64,000 bases of DNA, from assembly GCF_001953865.1 (NCBI RefSeq), contig NZ_MQUQ01000010.1:94433-158432 (forward strand), written 5' to 3'. This document shows, piece after piece, positions 39,386 to 47,694 of this stretch. The stretch comes from Amycolatopsis coloradensis. Its GTDB lineage: Bacteria > Actinomycetota > Actinomycetes > Mycobacteriales > Pseudonocardiaceae. The translations under genes were made by a program, and so were the position numbers. The first letter of the stretch is position 1, and every line of letters starts with the position of its first letter. A model generated the notes under the pieces. The model was not told where the DNA came from. It made no database searches and saw nothing but the letters and a program-made list of their open reading frames with translations.

Positions 39386-40846
39386 ATGGGCAACCGCACC
39401 GAAACCGGTGTCGTCATCGTCGGGACCGGCTTCTCCGGTCTGGGCATGGCCATCCAGCTGCGAAAAGAGGGCCGCGAAGACTTCGTCATCCTGGAGAAGG
39501 CCGACGACGTGGGCGGCACCTGGCGGGACAACACCTACCCCGGCTGCGCCTGCGACATCCCCTCGCATATGTACTCGTTCTCGTTCGAGCAGAACCCCGG
39601 CTGGTCCCGGGCATACTCGCCGCAGCCGGAGATCTGGCGTTACATGCGCGACGTCGCCGCGAAGTACGACCTCCACCGCTTCATCCGCTTCGGCCAGGAG
39701 ATGACCGGCGCCCGCTGGGACGCCGACGAGAACCGCTGGCACGTCGCGTCGAAGTCGGGCGAGGAGTTCGTAGCGCCCGCGCTGGTCGCCGGGGTCGGCG
39801 CGCTCCACCTGCCGCAGATCCCGGAGCTGCCGGGTATCGAGAACTTCCAGGGCCGGGCGTTCCACTCCGCGCGGTGGGAGCACGACTACGACCTCGCCGG
39901 AAAGCGGGTCGCCGTGGTCGGCACCGGCGCGAGCGCGATCCAGTTCGTCCCGCGAATCGCGAAGGACGTCGCCGAGCTGACGCTCTTCCAGCGGACGCCG
40001 CCGTGGATCATGCCGAAGCCGGACCGCGAGATACCGCCCGCGCTCAAGAAGGCCTTCGGGTCGGTGCCCTTGCTGCAACGCGCCTTCCGCGACGTCCTCT
40101 ACTGGGGCCTCGAAGCCCGCGCGATCGGCTTCAACGGGCAGCCGTGGGTGATGAAGATCGGCCAGCGCATCGCGAAGCGCAACATCTTCAAGAGCGTCAA
40201 GGACCCTGAGTTGCGCCGGAAGTTGACGCCGGACTACACCATGGGCTGCAAGCGGGTCCTGGTTTCCAACGACTACTACCCGGCACTCGCGCGGGACAAC
40301 GTCGACGTCGTCACCGCGGGGGTCACCGAGGTGCGCGAGCACAGCGTCGTCGATGGCGCCGGGGTGGAGCACGAGATCGACGCGATCATCTACGGCACCG
40401 GGTTCCACGTCACCGACGCCTTCGACGACCTGGAGATCATCGGCCGGGACGGGCGCAATCTCGGCAAGGAGTGGGCGGCCGAGGGGATGCGGACCTACCA
40501 GGGCATCACCGTGTCCGGCTTCCCGAACCTGTTCTTCCTGCTCGGCCCGAACACCGGGCTGGGGCACAACTCCGTGGTGTTCATGATCGAGGCGCAGATC
40601 TCCTACGTCGCGCAGGCGCTGCGGCTCGCGCGCGGCAAGGCGCTCGACCCGCGCCCGGCGGCGCAGGAACGGTTCAACACCCACATCCAGCGCAAACTCG
40701 CCAAGGGCATCTGGACACAGGGCGGCTGCAAGAGCTGGTACCTGGACGCGAAGGGCGTCAACCGGACGATCTGGCCGGGCTTCACCTGGCGGTACTGGCT
40801 GGACACGCGCAAGGTCCGCCGCGAGGACTACGAACTCCTCGGCTGA
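39386..40846 (+). CDS. Flavin-containing (Baeyer-Villiger type) monooxygenase
   Basis: 486 residues. FAD loop VVIVGTGFSGLGMAIQL, the FAD-linked segment DDVGGTWRDNTYPGCACDIPSH (in parts), NADPH loop VAVVGTGASAIQ, and the Baeyer-Villiger fingerprint FQGRAFHSARWEHD, with Glu where Pro or Asp is usual. Such enzymes insert oxygen next to ketones or oxidise N/S groups. Substrate unknown; the divergent TetR gene suggests induction by its substrate. Ends at a hairpin. Confidence 0.92.
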   Translation: MGNRTETGVVIVGTGFSGLGMAIQLRKEGREDFVILEKADDVGGTWRDNTYPGCACDIPSHMYSFSFEQNPGWSRAYSPQPEIWRYMRDVAAKYDLHRFIRFGQEMTGARWDADENRWHVASKSGEEFVAPALVAGVGALHLPQIPELPGIENFQGRAFHSARWEHDYDLAGKRVAVVGTGASAIQFVPRIAKDVAELTLFQRTPPWIMPKPDREIPPALKKAFGSVPLLQRAFRDVLYWGLEARAIGFNGQPWVMKIGQRIAKRNIFKSVKDPELRRKLTPDYTMGCKRVLVSNDYYPALARDNVDVVTAGVTEVREHSVVDGAGVEHEIDAIIYGTGFHVTDAFDDLEIIGRDGRNLGKEWAAEGMRTYQGITVSGFPNLFFLLGPNTGLGHNSVVFMIEAQISYVAQALRLARGKALDPRPAAQERFNTHIQRKLAKGIWTQGGCKSWYLDAKGVNRTIWPGFTWRYWLDTRKVRREDYELLG

Positions 40847-40858
40847 GGAAAGAGGGAG

Positions 40859-40900
40859 GGTCCGTGAAAGCCAAGATGGGGGGCATGGCCTTCACGGACC
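40859..40900. terminator. Hairpin between convergent genes
   Basis: A 15-bp stem with one A-C mismatch (40859-40873 with 40886-40900) has a 12-nt loop. It lies between the monooxygenase (plus) and HTH gene (minus) stops. Confidence 0.7.
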
Positions 40901-40914
40901 GGAGAACGCCGCGC

Positions 40915-41385
40915 TCATGAGGGGTTGAGCCGGCGAAGCCTTCCGATGAGATCGACGGTGGGGATGCCGCACAGTTCGGCCATCCGTTCCAGCGCCGCGA
41001 AGTCGAGGTTGACCTCGGCGCTCCCGGCGTCACCCGACCGCTTGAGCCGGTCGTCCGCCCACCGTCGCAGGGGGAGCAGTTCTTCCTGGTCGTCCTTGAC
41101 CACCAGGCGCAGATCGATCCGGACGCGGCCCGGTTCGTCCACGAACACCCGGCGATGCACCTTGGCCAGCAGATCCTGTGGCAGCTCGTCCATCGCGACG
41201 CACAGCTCGACCAGTCGCACCACGGAACAGTGCCGGGTGCCCAGCTCGTAGGTGGCCAGCGTCTGGAGCGAAATCTCGCTCTGGAGATGCTGGTTCAGTT
41301 CCTTGCGTGTCCAGCCACGTTTGCGGCGGAGCTTGCGGAGCTCGTCTCCGAGTATCCGCTGATAGCTCTCAGCGTCGATCAGCAC
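40915..41385 (-). CDS. XRE-type helix-turn-helix regulator
   Basis: 156 residues from GTG 41385, preceded by AGGGG at 7 nt; a longer frame to 41457 would add an odd Gly/Trp stretch. The HTH is at about 8-65: LGDELRKLRRKRGWTRKELNQHL and SLQTLATYELGTRHCSVVRLV. The C-terminal region, helical and charged, is like that of regulators in Streptomyces-type actinomycetes that control development or secondary metabolism, but the target is unknown. Confidence 0.88.
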   Translation of the reverse strand: MLIDAESYQRILGDELRKLRRKRGWTRKELNQHLQSEISLQTLATYELGTRHCSVVRLVELCVAMDELPQDLLAKVHRRVFVDEPGRVRIDLRLVVKDDQEELLPLRRWADDRLKRSGDAGSAEVNLDFAALERMAELCGIPTVDLIGRLRRLNPS

Positions 41386-41616
41386 TCCCCATCCCCTGCC
41401 TTGCCAACCTTCTCCACCGCTCACCCATGTGACTGAATCCGGGACGAGCGCCCTCACGTGTATGAAAGTCGGCAGGTCGCCCGCTCTTACGCGATTTCGG
41501 GGGTGCTTTTCCTCCTGATTTTGACCTGCTGGGCCGAATGGGTGAAGGAATGCTGGTTCTGCGAGGTGTCCGGGTGGGTGTCGTGGAGCACCGGCGGTGC
41601 TCGCCCTCGGTGCGAT

Positions 41617-41675
41617 CGTGTCGCGAAAGCCACTTTTGGGACGTCTAACGTCGCGAAAGTGGCTTTCGCGACACG
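41617..41675. terminator. 20-bp hairpin after the LCP gene
   Basis: A perfect 20-bp stem (41617-41636 with 41656-41675) and a 19-nt loop. The right part also forms its own 10-bp hairpin (41650-41659 with 41663-41672), so two exclusive folds exist. It follows the LCP stop on the minus strand. The remaining gap up to 41385 should contain the HTH promoter. Confidence 0.8.
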
Positions 41676-41721
41676 CGCGGGAGGAGGTGCTGCGCCGAGG
41701 TGCCGCGGCGGCGGAAGGGCG

Positions 41722-43341
41722 TCAGTTGACGCAGGGCACGCCTTCGGCGGTGATCGGCTTCTCGTCGGACTGCTCGGGCGGCGGGGCCGCGGCCGACGAA
41801 CCGGCGGCGTTCTGCGACGAACCGGAGCTTTCGGCGCCGCTCGGCGACTTGAAGTCCGAACCGAGGAAGACCATCACGCGCCCGGCTTCGACGCTCTTGT
41901 CCTCCTGGACGGTCGGATCGCCGCCGAGTTCGTCGGCGACCGCCTGGCCCGCCGCCTTCTGGCCCTTGGCGACCCAGACCACCGTCTTCCTGCGTGCGCT
42001 GGCGGTCGCCGTGTCGCCCGCGGTGAAGCCCTTGTCGACGAGCTGCTTCAGCACCGTCGAGGCCAGTCCGTCCCGGGTGGTGGAGTTGCGGACGTCGACC
42101 GTGGTCGCCTTGTTGGGCGACTCGGCGGACGACGGCGGCTGCTCGCCCGCCTGCGGGCCCGCGAGCCCCTGCACGAAGTTCTTGACCTGCTTCGGGTCGA
42201 CCTGGATGGCGACGCCGTCGTTCGGGGTCTTGTACTCGATGTTGACGATCGGGATCGTCCGGAATTCGAGCTGGCCGCCGGTCAGGCTCTTCATCTGCTG
42301 CGCGAAGCCGAAGATGTCCCAATTCTGGTTGAGCACGACCGACTTCTTGATGGCCGTGACCAGGTCGTTGAGCTTGCCGGGGTTCGCGAGCGTGCCCGCC
42401 GAGAGCACCTTGCGCGCCATCCCGGCCATGAACACCTGCTGGCGGACGACCCGGTCGAGGTCGCCGCGCGGCAGCCCGTGGCGTTGCCGGACGAAGCCGA
42501 GCGCCTCGACCCCGGAGATGGTGTGCGGGCCCTTGGTGAACTTCGCGCCGGAGAACTGGTCGTTGACGTCGTCGTTGAGGCAGACGTCGACCCCGCCGAT
42601 GGCCTGGGTGATCTCGCTGAAGCCGAGCAGGTTGATCGCGGCGTAGTTGTCGATGGTCGAGCCGGTCAGCTGCTCGACCGTCTTGATCAGTGTCTTCGCC
42701 CCGGCCTCGTTGGCCTTCCGGTCGATTTCCTTCGGGTCGGAGACGCCGTTCTCCTGCTGCTTCTTGCGCTCGTCGAGCATCGCGCGGGCATAGGCGGAGT
42801 TGATCTTGTGCTTTCCGTGGCCGCCGGGAATGTCGACGTAGGAGTCGCGGGGCAGTGAGATCGCGACTGCCTTGGAGCCGTCGTTCGGGATGTGCACGAA
42901 GATCAGGGAGTCGGTGTTCAGTTCGCCGTCGGCCTGTCCCGCGCGCAGCTGGGCGAGAACTTCCTTCGACAGCGGATTGCCCTGCGCGTCCGTGCGGCTG
43001 TCGAGGCCGACGAGCAGGATGTCGCGGGCACCGTCGGCGGGTTTGTCGCCCTCGTCGGCGCCGATGCCGACGTTCGCGAACGTCAGGCCGTCCATCGCCG
43101 CCCACGCGTAACCGGTCAGGCCTATCACCAGGAGCGAGACCAGGCCCAGGGCGATCTTGGGCCCGCGGAACGACCGTCGTCGCGGGGCAGGGCGACGGGG
43201 CGGCGCGCCGGCGGCCTGGCGGACGGGTGCCTGCCGGTCTCCACGGGGCGGGGCCGGGCGGGAAGGAACGCGTCCGGGCGCGTCCTGCCTAGGCCGGGCG
43301 GGACGTCGGTCCCCATGCCCATTCCGAGGCGGGTACTCCAC
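41722..43341 (-). CDS. LytR-CpsA-Psr wall-glycopolymer ligase with LytR_C domain
   Basis: 539 residues. A basic, Pro/Arg-rich cytoplasmic tail (1-60), one membrane helix (about 61-82), then an extracellular LCP domain: DILLVGLDSRTDAQG, NTDSLIFVHIPNDG, AISLPRDSYVDIPG and the ending VRQRHGLPRGDLDRVVRQQ, with the Arg and Asp residues that bind polyprenyl pyrophosphate. A LytR_C domain (TTVDVRNSTTRDGLASTVLKQL onward) and a Ser/Ala-rich tail close it. Such enzymes join arabinogalactan or teichoic-type polymers to peptidoglycan. Confidence 0.94.
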   Translation of the reverse strand: MEYPPRNGHGDRRPARPRQDAPGRVPSRPAPPRGDRQAPVRQAAGAPPRRPAPRRRSFRGPKIALGLVSLLVIGLTGYAWAAMDGLTFANVGIGADEGDKPADGARDILLVGLDSRTDAQGNPLSKEVLAQLRAGQADGELNTDSLIFVHIPNDGSKAVAISLPRDSYVDIPGGHGKHKINSAYARAMLDERKKQQENGVSDPKEIDRKANEAGAKTLIKTVEQLTGSTIDNYAAINLLGFSEITQAIGGVDVCLNDDVNDQFSGAKFTKGPHTISGVEALGFVRQRHGLPRGDLDRVVRQQVFMAGMARKVLSAGTLANPGKLNDLVTAIKKSVVLNQNWDIFGFAQQMKSLTGGQLEFRTIPIVNIEYKTPNDGVAIQVDPKQVKNFVQGLAGPQAGEQPPSSAESPNKATTVDVRNSTTRDGLASTVLKQLVDKGFTAGDTATASARRKTVVWVAKGQKAAGQAVADELGGDPTVQEDKSVEAGRVMVFLGSDFKSPSGAESSGSSQNAAGSSAAAPPPEQSDEKPITAEGVPCVN

Positions 43342-43503
43342 GCGGTCTGCTCCTTCTCTTCGTCACCGGTTCGACGGTCTCTTCAAGGGACGCATGGTGC
43401 CTGTTGCGGGTTGTCGCAGGATTACACATCCCCCCGGAGATGTGGCACGCACCACCGGTTCCCGGTCAATAATACGGAGAAGGCCAGGTCAGCGCCGTGT
43501 GGC

Positions 43504-45687
43504 TCAGGGCAGTACGCGGCGGGCCGCGCGGGCGGGGACCAGCGTGGCGGCGGCCGCGAGCATCGCGACGACGATCGTCGCGACGGGCAGCGCGACGGAG
43601 GCGGCGCTCACCTGCTTGCCGTCGAGGGCGCTCATCAGCGGCGGCGCGCACGCGACCGCACAGACCAGCCAGGGCCCGGTCATCCGGCTGGTGCCGTTTC
43701 GCACGGTGTGCAGCAGGTACACCCCGAGTAGCAGGTTGACCAGGCTCTGGACCGGCCCGAGCCGGAGCCCGAGGAGGTCCGCGTCGGCCGAGGCGCCGCC
43801 GAAGCGGGTCAGCGCGAAGCCGAACACGCCGAGCATCGCGTACGCCATCCCGACCGTCGCCGCGGCACGGCAGAAGATCGCGGCACGCAGACCCGGCTCG
43901 TCGACCGCCTGCTGCTGAGGCCCCGAATGCCGCTCGAACCACCAGAAGACGAGAACCGCGGGAACGGCCAGCAGAGCGAGTGCGAGCAGGACCCTCGGCC
44001 TGGCCAGCCAGCTGAGCCCGTCCACGAACGGTCCCGGCAGGTAGACGACCGCCACGAGCAGCAGCATCGCCGACAGGAAGCCGAGGTACAGGCTCATCGG
44101 GGCACGGAGGACGAGGCGAGCGGTGACGGCGACCGCGGGACGTTCGCCGAGGCCGGCCAGCGGCCGGGCGAGCAGGCCGAGGAGCGCGAGCTGGACCAGG
44201 CCGAGCAGGAGCACGCCCCACGGCGGGCCCGACAAGGCGGCCGGGGCGCCGGGACCGCCGAGCAGCATCGGCCCCTCGCCGCGGACGGCGACCGCGAGGC
44301 CCAGCCCCGCGGCCCCGGTGAACGCCGTCATCAAGAGCGCGGCACGCGGCAGGCGGACGCCGTCGGCGTGGGCGAACGCCAGTTGCTGGACGAACAGAGC
44401 GAGGAACAACGTCTCCGCGATGCGCGGGACGGCCGAGCCCGACCACTGCGCCGCCGCCTCGCTCGCCAAGGTCAACGCCAGCAGCCCGGCGACCGACGCG
44501 GTCCGCGTCCGGCGGTACAGCATCAGCAGCGCCGGCGCGAGCACGACGGCCAGCAGGAAGACGCCGAGCAGCCAGAGCGGATGCAGTGCGATCCGCATGA
44601 CGGTGGCGTTCGTGCCGGTCGGGATGCCCAGCACCTCCAACGCGAGCGGGACGACCAGCGCGACGACCGCGAAGATCAGCGCCGGGCGCAGGAGCGGGCT
44701 CGCGCGGTCGGCGAGGTACTGCGGATAGCGGCCGCTTCTCGCGCGGATCGATCGCCAGCCCGCCTCGTTGATCCGGCCCACCGCGAAGTAGATCAGCGGG
44801 CAGAGCTGGGCGAGCCAGGTGAACGGCCACAGCGACCGCTCCGGCGCCCCCGCCCAATGCGCGAGCGCGACGGCGGATTCGCCGAGCAGCATCAGCACGA
44901 CACCGGCGACACCGAGCAGCGCCCACCGGCCGACCGGGAGCACCGGCTGCGGCTCGCGGGGGAGGGTGACGGCGGTCCGGCGGGTGCGGACCCAGCCGCG
45001 GAGGCGGAACACCAGCAGCGCGCCGATCACCAGCACCCCGACGATCATCGGGCCGAGCGGGTCGCCGACCGGCGGACCCCAGCGCTGGTGCCAGGAGTTG
45101 AGCACGAGACCGGCGGTGTAGGCGGAGGCGACGACCTCGCAGGTTCCGCGCGAGTCCATCGGGTTGATGACGCAGGCATGGTGCATGTCGGCGGAAAGCC
45201 GGTCGTCGAGCGCGGACCTGGCCTCCTGGCCGAGCGGGTGCCCCTTGCGCTCGGCGTAGCGGAGGATGTCGTAACCGAGGTCATGGGCCTTGCAGGGGAC
45301 GGCGTAGTCCCATTTGGTGTTGTCGTCGCCCCAGGGCGCCGAGCAGCCGCCGTCGGTGTGGACGGCGCGCACGGTGCCGTCCCGCGCGGTCATCACGCCG
45401 GGGGTGATCCCGCTGACCGCGGTGAAGTCGGCGGGCAGTTCCGCGATGACGTTCTCGACAGGGCCCGGCCGCACCAGCGCGTCGACGGCGTTCTGGGCGG
45501 CGAGGAGGTCACCTGTCGGTGGTCCCTGGTCCGGCGGCGAGGCGGGTCGCGAAGCGATCAGGCCGAACCCGAAAACCAGCACCGTGACCAGCAGTAACCA
45601 GCCCGAGGTCGACCATGGCCGCCGGATCCGGGCAGACGCTCGGTCGGCTTCGGCTGTCACTGGCATGCCGTTCAGGGTGCCATCCAC
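43504..45687 (-). CDS. Multi-span membrane protein with a phospholipase A2-like domain
   Basis: 727 residues. A first helix at about 28-46 is followed by an external domain with the bacterial phospholipase A2 signature: GGCSAPWGDDNTKWDY, VPCKAHDLGYD with catalytic His135-Asp136 and Cys115/Cys132, and a further Cys pair in HACVINPMDSRGTC. From residue 220 on there are roughly a dozen membrane helices to the C-terminus, without a motif that I know. The fusion suggests a membrane-tethered lipase or a lipid-sensing transporter. Start may be 45687 or 45666. No clear operon partner. Confidence 0.82.
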   Translation of the reverse strand: MDGTLNGMPVTAEADRASARIRRPWSTSGWLLLVTVLVFGFGLIASRPASPPDQGPPTGDLLAAQNAVDALVRPGPVENVIAELPADFTAVSGITPGVMTARDGTVRAVHTDGGCSAPWGDDNTKWDYAVPCKAHDLGYDILRYAERKGHPLGQEARSALDDRLSADMHHACVINPMDSRGTCEVVASAYTAGLVLNSWHQRWGPPVGDPLGPMIVGVLVIGALLVFRLRGWVRTRRTAVTLPREPQPVLPVGRWALLGVAGVVLMLLGESAVALAHWAGAPERSLWPFTWLAQLCPLIYFAVGRINEAGWRSIRARSGRYPQYLADRASPLLRPALIFAVVALVVPLALEVLGIPTGTNATVMRIALHPLWLLGVFLLAVVLAPALLMLYRRTRTASVAGLLALTLASEAAAQWSGSAVPRIAETLFLALFVQQLAFAHADGVRLPRAALLMTAFTGAAGLGLAVAVRGEGPMLLGGPGAPAALSGPPWGVLLLGLVQLALLGLLARPLAGLGERPAVAVTARLVLRAPMSLYLGFLSAMLLLVAVVYLPGPFVDGLSWLARPRVLLALALLAVPAVLVFWWFERHSGPQQQAVDEPGLRAAIFCRAAATVGMAYAMLGVFGFALTRFGGASADADLLGLRLGPVQSLVNLLLGVYLLHTVRNGTSRMTGPWLVCAVACAPPLMSALDGKQVSAASVALPVATIVVAMLAAAATLVPARAARRVLP

Positions 45688-45810
45688 CGATCGGGGCCGA
45701 CATCCGGATAACCCCCGGGATCACCCACCGGGTGCCCTGATGGCGGGTGACCAGTGGGACTGCTGGGGCGGGAGTGAGCAGTCCTTTTGACGGACTCGGG
45801 GATTGGCCCA

Positions 45811-45838
45811 CCGCGTTCAGTCCTCTGGTTGTGTTCGT
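45811..45838. repeat. Decayed half copy of hairpin family 2
   Basis: Resembles the left arm of copy B (CGCGTTTCGTCCTCTAGTTG) with several substitutions: CGCGTTCAGTCCTCTGGTTG here. No right arm follows; it abuts the stop codon of the diguanylate cyclase gene. Confidence 0.6.
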
Positions 45839-47284
45839 TCAGGTCTCGGCGGTGGGAGGTGGAGGGGCGGGCCGGTCCACGTCCTGGGCGAATCGCACTT
45901 GGTTCCGGCCGTTCTCCTTCGCCACGTAGACGGCGGCGTCGGCGGCGTGCAGGAGTTCTTCCAGGGAATCACCGTGACGAGGGAACAGAGCCGCCCCGAT
46001 CGAGGCGGTACGGCCCGAGATGGTGACGCGACTGCCCCGTTTGTCGGTAGTCACTATATGCAGTTCGGCGATAGCGCTGCGCACTCGATCGGCGGCGAGT
46101 TTCGCCGAGGTTTCGTCGATATCCGGCAAAAGTACGAGGAATTCCTCGCCGCCGAACCGGCCGATGACGTCGGCGGGCCGGGTGACCTCGTCCAATTTCT
46201 GCGCCACATCGCGGAGGACGTCGTCGCCCGCGGGGTGTCCATATGTGTCGTTAATCCACTTGAAGTGGTCGAGATCAATCATCAGAAGCGCCAGGCTGTC
46301 GTCCGATCGGGCAGTCCTCCCGAGTGCCCGATCGGCCGACTCCGACCATCCGCGCATGTTGAGAACACCGGTTTTCGGGTCCGTCCGCGCGTCGTTTTGC
46401 AGTTGGTCGATCTCGGCGAGACGGTTGAACACCACCGTCACCACGGCCATCACGATCACCATCGGTGGCATGATCAACAGGAGCACCGCGGTGACCGCGC
46501 CGAGGCCGATCGTGATGGCCTCCAGCAGGTTGTCCGCGGTATTGCCGAGCACGGTCGACATCGACGGCCGCTTCGGTGAGCCGATCGCGAGGATGCCGCC
46601 GATGTAGGCGATCTGCACCGCCTCGAAGACCATCCCGGTGACGATCAGGACTCCGAACTCGCCGAGTGTGCCCCAGTCGGGAATCCTTCCCCATTCATGC
46701 GGGCCGAACGCGGCGAAAGTGAGCGACGCCAAGGTCACCGAAACGCCGTGGGTGACCGACGAGAACACGAAGTTGTGCGCGGGCCGCCGGGCGATGAACC
46801 AATGCTGGATCCGGACGAGCGCGATGATGGAAAGCGTCAGCGAAAGCGGCAGGATGACCGCGGCCGGAAATGTCCAGACGGCGGTGAGGTCGATGAGAAC
46901 GGTGCGGCTGCGGTCACGCCGTCTTTCTTCTTGCCGCTGGGTGAACTGAATATGCGCCGTTGCGCCGACGGCGAGAATCGCGAAACGAACCCAGTCGATT
47001 CTTTCGGGGGTCGTGGAATTCATTGTCGCGACGACCATGATCGCGATTCCGATCGCCTCCATGGCGAAAAGGAACGCGATGAAACGCTTCGGCCGCTGCC
47101 ACAGCGCCCATGCCCTCGGATCGTAGGGATGGCGCCGCGGCGGTTCGGCCCGGTCACCTTCCGGGCTTGATCGCCCGCGTTCGGTCACCGGTACGCCGCT
47201 CTCGGCGGCGGCCGCCGCCGCTCGCTCGTCAAGGTCGCCGGTGCCGTCGCCGTGCTGGCGGCGGTCGCCGGACTCGGCTGGCAA
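45839..47284 (-). CDS. Membrane-bound diguanylate cyclase (GGDEF)
   Basis: 481 residues. Cytoplasmic N-terminal tail, then a membrane region of about six to eight helices (FIAFLFAMEAIGIAIMVV, AVILPLSLTLSIIALV, VLLLIMPPMVIVMAVVTVVF among them), and a GGDEF domain from about 310: DPKTGVLNMRGW, MIDLDHFKWINDTYGHPAGDDVL, and the active site GGEEF at about 375. It should make cyclic di-GMP. No RxxD inhibitory site is obvious before the GGEEF. Regulated perhaps by the repeat region upstream. Confidence 0.92.
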   Translation of the reverse strand: MPAESGDRRQHGDGTGDLDERAAAAAAESGVPVTERGRSSPEGDRAEPPRRHPYDPRAWALWQRPKRFIAFLFAMEAIGIAIMVVATMNSTTPERIDWVRFAILAVGATAHIQFTQRQEERRRDRSRTVLIDLTAVWTFPAAVILPLSLTLSIIALVRIQHWFIARRPAHNFVFSSVTHGVSVTLASLTFAAFGPHEWGRIPDWGTLGEFGVLIVTGMVFEAVQIAYIGGILAIGSPKRPSMSTVLGNTADNLLEAITIGLGAVTAVLLLIMPPMVIVMAVVTVVFNRLAEIDQLQNDARTDPKTGVLNMRGWSESADRALGRTARSDDSLALLMIDLDHFKWINDTYGHPAGDDVLRDVAQKLDEVTRPADVIGRFGGEEFLVLLPDIDETSAKLAADRVRSAIAELHIVTTDKRGSRVTISGRTASIGAALFPRHGDSLEELLHAADAAVYVAKENGRNQVRFAQDVDRPAPPPPTAET

Positions 47285-47437
47285 TTGCTACCTCTTTTCC
47301 GCGCGGACGGCACGGCTGAGTAATCTCACCGGTACCGACTGAGACACCGTTCGTATTCCACGGCCGGTATCATCCCATCGCATCAGTTGTTCGACACCGG
47401 CGAGGGTGCCCCCGAACATGGACCGGAGGTGGCAATC

Positions 47438-47455
47438 GTGTCCCGTGATTTCTGA
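47438..47455 (+). CDS. Micro-ORF 1 of tandem array (M-S-R-D-F)
   Basis: GTG TCC CGT GAT TTC TGA, five codons and a stop. CGGAGG stands 8 nt before the GTG. Compared with units 2 and 3 it lacks exactly one codon (AGC), and GAC is the synonymous GAT. A TTTTT run follows 20 bp later. Confidence 0.4.
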   Translation: MSRDF

Positions 47456-47506
47456 TCTTGGTGGCTGAATGTTTTTCGAGATGCGACGAGGAAGGGGTGA
47501 CGGACA

Positions 47507-47527
47507 GTGTCCAGCCGTGACTTCTGA
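47507..47527 (+). CDS. Micro-ORF 2 of tandem array (M-S-S-R-D-F)
   Basis: GTG TCC AGC CGT GAC TTC TGA, six codons and a stop. GAAGGGG lies 9 nt before the GTG. It differs from unit 3 only by TCC/TCG, a synonymous change. Confidence 0.4.
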   Translation: MSSRDF

Positions 47528-47580
47528 GCCCGGTCGAGGTAATAGTTCGCAGCAACGAGGTGGCCGGGAGGTGGATGACC

Positions 47581-47601
47581 GTGTCGAGCCGTGACTTCTG
47601 A
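47581..47601 (+). CDS. Micro-ORF 3 of tandem array (M-S-S-R-D-F)
   Basis: GTG TCG AGC CGT GAC TTC TGA. GGGAGG lies 9 nt before the GTG. The last codons and stop form the left arm of a hairpin, GACTTCTG with CAGAGTC (47593-47610), followed by GTTTCTTTTT: a terminator-like structure that a ribosome on this frame would cover. Confidence 0.4.
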   Translation: MSSRDF

Positions 47602-47694
47602 TCCAGAGTCGTTTCTTTTTACCTTCGTCGAGATTTCCGAGTACGAACCCGCCGGGCGGCCATGCCGCACCAGGGGTCGTGCGGGGTGGATTCG

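Larger units (their letters stand above)
47285..47694. other. Gap holding a tandem micro-ORF array
   Basis: 410 bp between the diguanylate cyclase start and the MFS stop, both genes on the minus strand. It contains three related units on the plus strand at 69 and 74-bp spacing, each with a Shine-Dalgarno and a very short frame. The part next to the cyclase must also hold its promoter. Confidence 0.6.

Noticed and set aside
47401..47640. CRISPR array
   Set aside because: Only three imperfect units, the conserved part is a short reading frame with a ribosome site, and no cas genes are near.
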